Origin: Methanobrevibacter gottschalkii DSM 11977
GTDB lineage: Archaea > Methanobacteriota > Methanobacteria > Methanobacteriales > Methanobacteriaceae
NCBI RefSeq assembly: GCF_003814835.1
Contig: NZ_RKRG01000002.1
Coordinates: 372,001-436,000 of the forward strand
Length of the DNA: 64,000 nucleotides
Direction of reading: 5' to 3'
A model generated the notes under the pieces. The model ran no database searches, was not told the origin of the DNA, and was given only the letters and a program-made list of their open reading frames with translations. Positions 18,365 through 26,700 of the stretch are shown here, one piece after another. The translations under genes were made by a program, and so were the position numbers. The first letter of the stretch is position 1; the number at the start of each line of letters is the position of its first letter.

Positions 18365-18470
18365 TAAAGTTTGGAGTAAAATATACTGTCATATTATTAA
18401 GACAAAGCATTGTACTATTATTCTATCTTTCAAATTTCCCTCTTATTGCTTCAAACTTTAACCTTTTTTT
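18365..18470 (+). ncRNA. Candidate small structured RNA
   Basis: The ends pair: TAAAGTTTGGAG (18365-18376) with CTTCAAACTTTA (18449-18460), 12 bp with a single G-U pair, immediately followed by ACC and a T7 run (18464-18470) that would terminate archaeal RNA polymerase. A TATA-like box ends 20 bases upstream of the 5' arm, about the expected distance to a start. A small inner stem TGTC/GACA (18387-18390 with 18401-18404) is possible. The interior matches no RNA family I know, nor tRNA, SRP or RNase P. It may be a regulatory sRNA. Confidence 0.45.
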
Positions 18471-18670
18471 AATTAATGAAGATTATCAAGTTTATTTTAT
18501 TAAATTTTATCAATTTTAATTTCTTTAAAATTTCGTGTTTTATTTATTTTATATTTTTATTTATTTTTGTCAATATTTTTGTCAATATTATATTATTTAA
18601 TTTAAAATTTTAATATTTTATTAAAAATCATATATTCAAGTATACTTTAATTTTTATAAACTATAGTAAC

Positions 18671-18800
18671 ATTTATATAGTATGTAAATTAAGTTAAGTA
18701 ATAGAGACTCACATTGAGGCTGTTTCTCTAAATTGATCATTATTTTTAAGTGTTTGGGATGAGTTTAAAAAACATTTAACTCATCCGCCTCCTTCATATT
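18671..18800 (+). ncRNA. Candidate structured leader or small RNA upstream of the HisA-like gene
   Basis: A TATA-like box (18671-18679) would start a transcript near 18700. Within it GGATGAGTT (18757-18765) pairs with AACTCATCC (18778-18786); with one bulged T three further A-T pairs extend the stem to 12 bp. The 3' arm runs into GCCTCC, complementary to a GGAGG ribosome site. The downstream gene at 18830 has no recognisable ribosome site. It could be a 130-nt structured 5' leader or an independent RNA. Confidence 0.35.
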
Positions 18801-18829
18801 TTAATACTAGTTTTAATATAATTATTATC

Positions 18830-19519
18830 ATGATTAAAAAAATTCCAGTTATAGATTTAAAACAACATCAGGCAGTAAGTGGTAAATCTGGAATGAGAGA
18901 TAAGTATCAACCTTTAAAAACAGTTTTTGCCAAATCTGCCAATCCTGTTGAAATTGCTCAAGGATTAAAATTAAATGGGGCTACTGAAATGTATATTGCT
19001 GATTTGGATTTAATTGAATCTGTGGGGCATAATATCAATGATATTAAAATGGTTAATACAATTTTACCTGTAATCTTTGATGGAGGAGTTAAAAATTGTG
19101 AAGGATTTGAATTTTTCCTTAATTATGCTTATAAGATTATTATTCCGACCGAAACACTTGAAAGTATTGATGAGATGAGAAAAATATTTGAAAAATATCC
19201 TAAAGAGAGGATTGTAATTAGTGTGGATGTTAAAAATGGTGAACTACTTGCAAAACATTTAAATTTAAATTTATCTGAATTTAAAGAGATTTTAAAAGAG
19301 CTTGATCCAAATGATATTATTATTTTAGATATTTCCAGTGTTGGCACTGAAAGGGGATATAATAAAAAGTTGCTTGAGGAATTTGGAGATTTAAAAGAAA
19401 AATTAATTATTGGTGGCGGGTTAAATAAAGATTCTTTAGTTGAATTGGAGTCATTAGGTATAAAAAAAGTATTAATAGGAACTAGTCTACATTCCGGTGA
19501 GGTTAAACTCTTAGACTAG
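18830..19519 (+). CDS. HisA/HisF-family TIM-barrel protein (hisAF-related, not canonical HisA)
   Basis: 229 aa half-barrel-repeat protein. It begins IPVIDLKQHQAVSGKSGMR where HisA normally has a GxxVRLxxG stretch, keeps MYIADLDLIE and IIGGGLN (phosphate loop) and ends KKVLIGTSLHSGEV. I recall a distinct methanogen/methylotroph family (TIGR00734, hisAF_rel) with this pattern; in methylotrophs such genes lie in C1-cofactor clusters, so a role in methanofuran or methanopterin synthesis is plausible but inferred. It ends convergently, overlapping the next (minus-strand) small gene by 9 bp. Confidence 0.75.
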   Translation: MIKKIPVIDLKQHQAVSGKSGMRDKYQPLKTVFAKSANPVEIAQGLKLNGATEMYIADLDLIESVGHNINDIKMVNTILPVIFDGGVKNCEGFEFFLNYAYKIIIPTETLESIDEMRKIFEKYPKERIVISVDVKNGELLAKHLNLNLSEFKEILKELDPNDIIILDISSVGTERGYNKKLLEEFGDLKEKLIIGGGLNKDSLVELESLGIKKVLIGTSLHSGEVKLLD

Positions 19520-19690
19520 AACACTTAAAATTAAGTACGGGAATATGCAAGCTATAATAAATAAAACAATACCTAATCCTAATTTACTATTGCTTTTTTC
19601 CAAAGATCCAGAAATAATCATTACAATTCCAAAAAATCCACAAATTACTGGAAGAATATGAGAAAATATTGTTGTTCCAACTATCGCCAT
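19511..19690 (-). CDS. Small two-helix membrane protein
   Basis: A 59-aa ORF on the minus strand: MAIVGTTIFSHILPVICGFF, then a first hydrophobic helix to about residue 27, a polar turn SGSLEKSNSKLG, and a second helix LGIVLFIIACIFPYLILSVLV to the stop codon. A GTGAT ribosome site precedes the ATG. The hydrophobic-polar-hydrophobic pattern and lack of stops support it as a real gene. Its 3' end overlaps the convergent HisA-like gene by 9 bp. Family unknown. Confidence 0.6.
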   Translation of the reverse strand: MAIVGTTIFSHILPVICGFFGIVMIISGSLEKSNSKLGLGIVLFIIACIFPYLILSVLV

Positions 19691-19796
19691 TTTAAATCAC
19701 TAATATAATTTACATTTTTTAAATTATATAAATATAACTTAATTATAGGTCTGTTTTTAATAACTTTTTTATTGTTGTAATTTAATATATTAAAAT

Positions 19797-20645
19797 ATGA
19801 GAATTGACACACATCATCATCACAAAAAAGCAGGTGAAAATCTAGCATTTGTTTTTTTCATGAATTTGACGTTCAATATAATTGTTATTGCAGGTGGTCT
19901 TGCAACAAATAGTATGGCAATTCTTGCTGATTGTATTCATGATATGTCCGATACTATTTCAATTGCTTTTGCATGGTTTTTAGAACATGTTGCTCAGAAA
20001 GATTCAACTGATAAATATTCTTATGGTTACCAAAGATTTTCAATTCTTGGTGCGGTAATAATTTCTATTTTTGTTATTATTATGGCTTTATTGATTCTTC
20101 AAGAGGCTATTCCTAGATTATTCGCTCCTGAAAGTGTTGATGCAAATGGAATGCTTTTAATGGCAATTGTTGGATTGGTATTTAAATCAATTTCAGTTTA
20201 TCGTTTACATGGTGGTGAAACATTCAATGAAAAAGCAATTTTATTACATCAACTTGGGGATGTCCTTGAATGGATTACTATTTTAATATTAAGTTTAGTT
20301 TTGATGTTCTGGGATGGCGCACCTTATTTGGATCCTTTCGTATCAATCGGTATTGCATTATGGTTAATATTTAATCTTGGAATGAATTTATATAAATCTG
20401 TTGAGGTTTTACTTCAAAAAACTCCAAACCATTTTGATGTTAAAGAGTTTAAAGTAAATGTTTTAAATATTGAAGGCATTAAATCATTTGATGATTTTCA
20501 TGTTTGGTCACTTGATGGGATTGATTCTGTGTTGACATTAAAAGTTTCTATTGATGATTGGAACAATCAGGAAAAAATTAAAAATGATATTTATAATATT
20601 GCATCTAAATATCATATTGTTGATATTACTATTGAATTTGATTAA
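19797..20645 (+). CDS. Cation diffusion facilitator (CDF) metal exporter
   Basis: 282 aa. His-rich start (DTHHHHKK), then six membrane helices with the paired metal-binding motifs of CDF proteins: helix 2 NSMAILADCIHDMSD (HxxxD) and helix 5 ILLHQLGDVLEW (HxxxD). The C-terminal cytoplasmic domain after residue 205 is the ferredoxin-like CDF fold (KSFDDFHVWSLDGIDSVLTLKVSID). It exports Zn2+ or related divalent ions using proton exchange. No clear ribosome site before the ATG, so the mRNA may be leaderless. Confidence 0.92.
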   Translation: MRIDTHHHHKKAGENLAFVFFMNLTFNIIVIAGGLATNSMAILADCIHDMSDTISIAFAWFLEHVAQKDSTDKYSYGYQRFSILGAVIISIFVIIMALLILQEAIPRLFAPESVDANGMLLMAIVGLVFKSISVYRLHGGETFNEKAILLHQLGDVLEWITILILSLVLMFWDGAPYLDPFVSIGIALWLIFNLGMNLYKSVEVLLQKTPNHFDVKEFKVNVLNIEGIKSFDDFHVWSLDGIDSVLTLKVSIDDWNNQEKIKNDIYNIASKYHIVDITIEFD

Positions 20646-20834
20646 TTGATTATAATGAGTTATCTATATAACATTTTATGAATGATTATTCATATTTCTT
20701 CATTGATTTTATAGCATATTTAAGTAATAGTATTTAAACTAAAATTATTGTTTAAATAGAATATATGAAGTAAAATTTATTAAATATGAGAATTATATAT
20801 CAACACTTATATTTGAAATAATGGAGAACATTAC

Positions 20835-21719
20835 ATGGTGGAAAAAGGAACTGATGTATTAAAAGAAGGCTTCGCTAAAATGACAAAAGGCGGAGTTATT
20901 ATGGATGTAGTAAACGCTGAACAGGCATCAATTGCAGAAGATGCAGGTGCTGTAGCAGTTATGGCTCTTGAAAAAGTGCCTGCTGATATTCGTGCTGCTG
21001 GTGGGGTTGCTAGAATGGCAGATCCGACAATCGTGGAAGAGGTAGTTGATGCTGTGTCTATTCCGGTTATGGCAAAAGCTAGAATTGGTCATATTGCAGA
21101 AGCACAAATTTTGGAAACTCTTGGTGTGGACATGATTGATGAAAGTGAAGTACTCACTCCTGCTGATGAAGAATATCATATTAACAAAAAAGAATTCACT
21201 ATTCCTTTCGTATGTGGTGCACGTAACTTAGGTGAAGCGTTAAGAAGAATCGATGAAGGTGCAGCTATGATTCGTACCAAGGGTGAACCTGGTACTGGAA
21301 ATATTGTAGAAGCTGTACGCCATATGAGAATGGTAATGGGTGAAATCAGAACCGTTCAAGGAATGGAGGAAGAAGAGATTTGGAAGTATGCAAGAAAAAT
21401 TGAAGCACCTATTGATCTTGTTAAAAAAACTGCAGAACTTGGAAAATTACCTGTTGTAAACTTTGCAGCTGGCGGTATTGCAACTCCTGCAGATGCATCT
21501 TTAATGATGCAATTAGGTTCAGATGGTATCTTTGTAGGTTCCGGAATCTTCAAATCAAACAATCCAGAAGCATTCGCAAAAGCTATTGTAGAGGCAACTG
21601 CAAACTATGATAAGCCTGAAGTGTTGGCTGAGGTATCCAAAGGGTTAGGTCAGGCTATGAAAGGTATTGAAATGTCAACTTTAACTGAAGCTGACAGAAT
21701 GCAGGATAGAGGAATTTAA
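20835..21719 (+). CDS. pdxS: Pyridoxal 5'-phosphate synthase, lyase subunit PdxS
   Basis: 294 aa, highly conserved. It builds PLP from ribose 5-phosphate, glyceraldehyde 3-phosphate and ammonia. Motifs: [35 protein letters not shown] (first Lys in ALEKVP), [15 protein letters not shown] (second Lys), and [19 protein letters not shown]. It forms dodecamers with PdxT bound on each subunit. The partner pdxT is two genes downstream, separated by a PfkB kinase gene. Confidence 0.97.
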   Translation: MVEKGTDVLKEGFAKMTKGGVIMDVVNAEQASIAEDAGAVAVMALEKVPADIRAAGGVARMADPTIVEEVVDAVSIPVMAKARIGHIAEAQILETLGVDMIDESEVLTPADEEYHINKKEFTIPFVCGARNLGEALRRIDEGAAMIRTKGEPGTGNIVEAVRHMRMVMGEIRTVQGMEEEEIWKYARKIEAPIDLVKKTAELGKLPVVNFAAGGIATPADASLMMQLGSDGIFVGSGIFKSNNPEAFAKAIVEATANYDKPEVLAEVSKGLGQAMKGIEMSTLTEADRMQDRGI

Positions 21720-21739
21720 ATTCCTCATATTTTTTTAAT

Positions 21740-22552
21740 ATGACTCTCGTTATTATTGGTCCTGTAACCCAGGATTTGGTTGTTATTGGTGAGAAAAGCA
21801 CTCATAAAATCGGTGGAGCCACTTATTTTCAATCTTTTGTTTTTGAAAAATTTTACAATGATTATTTGGCTATTGTAAACTGTTCTGATGAAAAAATAGC
21901 TAATGAATTTCCTTCAAAGGATAAAGTTAAAGTTATTTTAAAAGAATTTACTCATTTTTTTATAAACAATTATCCAGATGTCAATAACAAAGATTACAGG
22001 GAGCAATTAAGTAATTTTGTTCAAATACCTATATTTAAAAGTGATTTGGAGAAAATCTTACCTAAAAAGATTGATGGGTTTGTTATTAACCCCCTTAATA
22101 GGCATGATTTTCCAATTGAAACAATTGATTATTTAAAAAGTTTCAATGTTCCAATTTTCATATCAATTCAGGGATTTTTACGAATTCCTGATGTTGAAGT
22201 AAATGGAAAATATGCTATTAAATTAGGTACTTTTGATAAATTAAGTGATATTTTAGAAGGTGTCTCTTCAATATTTTTAGATGAAGGTGAAGCAAACATA
22301 ACCGGAATTGACTTTGATGTAGATGAAGTAGTTATAACTGATGGAAGTAATGGATCTAGAATAATTTCAGACAATCATGAAACTAAAATTAATGCTGTTA
22401 AATGTGAAAATATTGCAGATGCAACAGGTTGTGGTGATACTTATATGGCCGCATATATTTCTAAAAGACTAAATGATTATTCTATTAGATCTTCTGGCGA
22501 ATTTGCTTCTGATATTTCCAGTAAAAAGTTAACAAAATTCGGACATTATTAA
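21740..22552 (+). CDS. PfkB-family kinase between pdxS and pdxT
   Basis: 270 aa ribokinase-like protein. It begins with the usual IIGPVTQDLVVIGEKSTHKIGGATYF and ends with the ATP-binding/catalytic motif ADATGCGDTYMAAYI, where Asp of GCGD is the catalytic base. The middle is divergent. It starts 20 bp after pdxS and ends 15 bp before pdxT, so all three genes are likely one transcript. The substrate is not readable; the family includes pyridoxal, hydroxymethylpyrimidine, ribose and nucleoside kinases. Confidence 0.85.
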   Translation: MTLVIIGPVTQDLVVIGEKSTHKIGGATYFQSFVFEKFYNDYLAIVNCSDEKIANEFPSKDKVKVILKEFTHFFINNYPDVNNKDYREQLSNFVQIPIFKSDLEKILPKKIDGFVINPLNRHDFPIETIDYLKSFNVPIFISIQGFLRIPDVEVNGKYAIKLGTFDKLSDILEGVSSIFLDEGEANITGIDFDVDEVVITDGSNGSRIISDNHETKINAVKCENIADATGCGDTYMAAYISKRLNDYSIRSSGEFASDISSKKLTKFGHY

Positions 22553-22567
22553 TATTGGGGTGTTGCT

Positions 22568-23152
22568 ATGGTAAAAATTGGAATACTGAATTTACAGGGT
22601 GCTGTAAGTGAACATTATAATATAACACGAAAAGCAGTTAAAAATATGGGTGTTGATGTGGAAGTTGAATCTGTACGTTATGCCGAAGATGTTGAAACAT
22701 GTGATGGTTTAATTATTTCGGGTGGGGAAAGCACTGTCATTGGAAAACTAATAAAACAAAGAGGAATTGATAAAGTTATTAAAGAGAATAATATTGCAGT
22801 TTTTGGAACTTGTGCGGGTATGGTATTGCTTAGTAAAAAAACAGATTTTAATCAACCGTTAATTGGATTAATGGATATTGCAGTTAAAAGAAATACATAT
22901 GGCAGACAAAAAGATTCTTTTGAATGTCCAATAGATATTTTTGGTAAAAAATATTTGGGAGTATTTATTAGGGCTCCAGCACTTGACAGTTATAATCATT
23001 CAAAGGAAGATATTAAAGTTTTATCTGTTTTAGATGATGAAATCATTGCTATTCAACAAGGACCGCATATTGCTATTTCATTTCATCCGGAACTTACTGA
23101 AGACACCTTAATTCATGAGCACTTTATTGATGGAGTTATAAATAGGTCTTAA
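22568..23152 (+). CDS. pdxT: Pyridoxal 5'-phosphate synthase, glutaminase subunit PdxT
   Basis: 194 aa class I glutamine amidotransferase. GILNLQGAVSEHYN at the N-terminus, ISGGESTVIGKL, the nucleophile elbow VFGTCAGMVLL (Cys about residue 79), RNTYGRQKDSFE, and the catalytic His-Glu pair in ISFHPELTED. It provides ammonia to PdxS. GGGTGT ribosome site just upstream. Ends the PLP synthase operon. Confidence 0.96.
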   Translation: MVKIGILNLQGAVSEHYNITRKAVKNMGVDVEVESVRYAEDVETCDGLIISGGESTVIGKLIKQRGIDKVIKENNIAVFGTCAGMVLLSKKTDFNQPLIGLMDIAVKRNTYGRQKDSFECPIDIFGKKYLGVFIRAPALDSYNHSKEDIKVLSVLDDEIIAIQQGPHIAISFHPELTEDTLIHEHFIDGVINRS

Positions 23153-23756
23153 ATAGTTATTCTTAATTTTGTATTGATGATTATTATTCATTTTATTATT
23201 TATAACTTATTACTAGTTTTTTCTAAATAATAATAAATATTATTCTAATTATAAAAAAATTAAAGCATTATACTTGCTTAAATTAAAATTCAATTATTTT
23301 AATGGAAAAATTTTATTATGGTCTCTGCAAGTTTAAAAATAGAAGAAAATTTGTCATTGTAGGTATGGATTCAAATTCATGGAATTGAACTCATTTATGA
23401 ATCTTTTCATATCGATTAATACTAAACTGGGGATTTAAAAGAATTATAAAAGTTGAGCTGCTGAAACGGGATTGGATAGATTAAAAAATTAATGAAATCT
23501 AAGATTTAAGTTGAATTCGAAAATCAAAGATTGAACAATATTTTCCAATTTATATTCAGTTATAATCTTGCATGTACAATTAAAAATCTCAAATTAAATA
23601 TAACGGTCTTATCAAATAAGGCGGATTAATAAAAAATTTCACCTAAAAAAATCTCAAGTTTCTAGGATTGACCTTCATTAGAAACTTTTATTAATTAATA
23701 TTATTATAATTAAATAATGTATTTCTTAATTTTTTTAAACACTACAAAGGGTTGTC
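23153..23756. other. 604-bp intergenic region with degraded coding sequence
   Basis: No intact gene. The first 150 bases are A/T-only filler. From about 23310 to 23630 the composition becomes gene-like, but all frames are interrupted. One piece at 23508-23629 reads like the end of a transposase. The promoter for the giant helicase gene lies after 23690 (TTAATATTATTATAATTAAATAATG). Confidence 0.6.
23508..23629 (+). pseudogene. Probable transposase C-terminal remnant
   Basis: After an in-frame stop codon, a 39-codon stretch reads VEFENQRLNNIFQFIFSYNL followed by ACTIKNLKLN and ends at TAA 23627-23629. The F-x-F-x-x-S-Y-N-L-x-x-T-I-K-x-L pattern is like the last helix of DDE transposases (usually YNLKRxINIL). 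Sequence upstream is broken by stops in every frame and no terminal inverted repeats could be identified, so this would be an old insertion-sequence fossil. Confidence 0.4.
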
Positions 23757-26700
23757 ATGTTAAATAAATCATCTAATATAATCGAGAAGGAATTTAAAAA
23801 TTTACGTAAGGAATTATTGGATTTAACTTTAAGAAATCAACTTCTTAACTTTAAATCAAGAGCTAAAACCATTACTATAGTAAATCAAACTCCTGTAAAT
23901 CTTTTTCAAACATTAGTTTTACAAGATAATAAAATGTATTTTGTAGCTAATAAAAAAGATAAAAAGGAAGACAAATCATCAGTATGGGATCATATTCCAT
24001 TTGATTTTTCAAAGTTTTCAGAAGGGGATAAGAAATTAGCTACTGAGTTAACTCCCAAAGAGCTTCAAAAGAGATTGTATTATATTAATAACCAAGCTAA
24101 AACAATGCTTCAGGAACAAGGTTATAATATTTTATACTTGGCTATCGGTTTTTTAGAATGGACTGACAAATCAAAACCAAAACAAAGAAATAATGCCCCA
24201 TTAGTGTTAATTCCAGTTGCAATGGAAAGAAAAAAGGTTGGTGAATCATTCAATCTTGAATGGACAGGAGAAGACATTCAGACTAATATTTCACTCAAAG
24301 CTAAATTATTGGAGGCAGGTATTGATTTTCCTGATTTTGAATTTAAAAGATATGGTGAAGTTATTGACCATTATATTGCAAGTGTTCGTCGTTCAGTTAG
24401 TAAAATGGACGGATGGACAGTTAACAATAATGTAGCTTTAGGTTTCTTTAGTTTTACAAAATTTGTAATGTACAATGATTTAAATCCAGAAGCTTGGGAA
24501 GATAATGTGGATTTGACTAAAAATGAATTAATCCAAGCTATTTTTAACCCTGCTAAAAATGACCATGAATCATTTAGAGAAGAAGATATAGATTCAAGAT
24601 TGGAATATCAGAATATGTATCAAGTTTTAGATGCAGATTCATCTCAAATTGCAGCTATTCAGGACGTGAAAGCTGGACGTAATCTTGTTGTGGAAGGTCC
24701 TCCCGGAACTGGTAAATCACAAACCATTGTAAATTTAATCGCCGAATTACTTGCTGAAGGTAAATCCGTTTTATTTGTATCAGAAAAAATGGCGGCTCTT
24801 GACGTTGTAAAAGATAGGTTAACAGGGGTGGGGCTTGGTAAATTTGTTCTTGAATTGCATTCACATAAAACAAGAAGGAAAAAATTCCTTAAAGAATTGC
24901 AGAAAGCTACTAATGTACAATCTCAAGAACCATTAAACATTGATCAAACTATTCGTAAATTGGAGACTTTACGTCGTCAGCTTGATGATTATTCTCAAAT
25001 TATACATAAACCAGTTTTTGCTGTTAATTTATCAGCATTTCAATTATATGGTATGAAAGAATCTGCCGATGATCATTTTGCAACCAAAAACGCATTAATG
25101 CCATTGGTTAGATTTGATAATCCTGAATCCATTACTTTAAAAGATTTGGATGATATGAAAATAGCTTTAGAAAATCTTGCTGAATTATATCAAACAATTT
25201 CTAAGGAAAATCCTTGGAGTAAATGCTCTCCAAAAAGCTTGCTTCCTGCTGATTTAAGAGAAATTGAAATGTTAATTGGAGATTCATTGTATGCTCTTGA
25301 TAATTTCCTAGTTGAACGTGGCAGAGTCTATGATATTTATGGGATTAAAAAACCAGATACTTTAAATGAATTCCAAAACTCCCTTTCAGCTTTTGAAATA
25401 ATTAAATCTCAAAATGCAGAATTAATAGATGGAAATATATTGAAATCAGGAGCATGGAATAACAACAATGATGATGCATTTAAATTAATTCAAGAGCTCC
25501 AAAGATATCAAAAATATGCTGAAACCTTAACTAAATTTAATCAAAGTATTTTCCAAGCCGACATTGATGGATTAGTCTATGAGTTAAGAAACATTTCTAA
25601 TAAGAAATTCAGATTCTTCAATAACAAGCAACACATTGAACTTGTTGAGAGATATTATTCAATACCGGTTTCTGGAAGTGTTGATGATATTATAAGAGAG
25701 TTACAAGAAGCAAAAACAATAATCAATATTAGAAAAAGTCTTGAAGCTAATAATGCATTAGGTCAAAAATACTTTGGAGGTTACTGGCATTTAAATGCAA
25801 ATATAGATGATTTAAATGCTATTGCAAAATGGATGCATGAATTTACTGCACTTGTACATGAAGGAACATTTTCTGAGAATACTATTGAATTAATGAGTAA
25901 AGATTTATTTGATATTAAGCCTGAAAGAGACCTTTCAGATTATATTGATGCTGGAGAGGAATTTGTTCATGTATTATCAAGACTTAAAGATAAATTAAAT
26001 CCAAGAAGTAAATTAATATTTAAAAGAGAAACTGGGGATGTTCCATTTGAATCATGGAAGGAACAGTTGTATAATTGGAGAGGGCAACTATCAAGCCTTC
26101 ACTTATGGTCTCAATATTTAAATACTAAAAATTCACTTAAATCTTCAAATGCTAAAATGTTTGTAGATTCAATTGAGAAAAGAAACATTAAAAAAGAGGA
26201 TATTGAAGCACTTGTTGACGGAAATTTCGCTGATTCACTTTTGAATATATTGTTTGTGGAAAATCAGGAACTTGCAACATTTGTCGGCGAACTTCATGAA
26301 AATAGGATTCGTGAATTCAAAGATTTGGATAAGCAAATTTTAGTATTGAATCGTAAAAGGATTTATCAAAAATTAAACAGCAATATTCCAAAAATTTTTG
26401 GAGGAACTGAAAATCCACAAGCTAAAATATTGGCCGGTGAATTCACAAGAAAAAGTGGACATATGCCAGTTAGAAAACTCTTAGAAAAGACTGGTGGAAT
26501 GATAAAACAAATTAAACCTTGTTTTATGATGTCTCCATTATCAATTGCACAATATTTGGATCCAACGAATGAAGAATTGCAGTTTGATGTTGTTATTTTT
26601 GATGAAGCAAGCCAAGTGAAACCTGAAGATGCATTAGGTGCATTTATGAGAGGAAAAACAGCAGTTGTCATGGGTGATACTCAACAGTTACCTCCAACTT

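Larger units (their letters stand above)
18260..18829. other. 570-bp intergenic region with two promoter/hairpin units
   Basis: No ORF of note. It contains a 9-bp inverted repeat GTATTACTT (18281-18289) / AAGTAATAC (18312-18320), a TATA-like TATTTATATA at 18337-18345, a stem-closed element at 18365-18460 ending in T7, a second TATA-like ATTTATATA at 18671-18679 and a hairpin at 18757-18786. The stretch 18480-18660 is nearly pure A/T and shows nothing I can interpret. Confidence 0.6.

Noticed and set aside
18830-19519. Canonical histidine biosynthesis HisA
   Set aside because: The N-terminal half lacks the usual HisA stretch after PAIDL and no other his genes are near. It fits the separate hisAF-related family better.
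23330-23480. tRNA-like GGATTCAAATTC sequence
   Set aside because: It has no acceptor stem, anticodon arm or CCA-compatible ends; only a chance resemblance to a T-loop.
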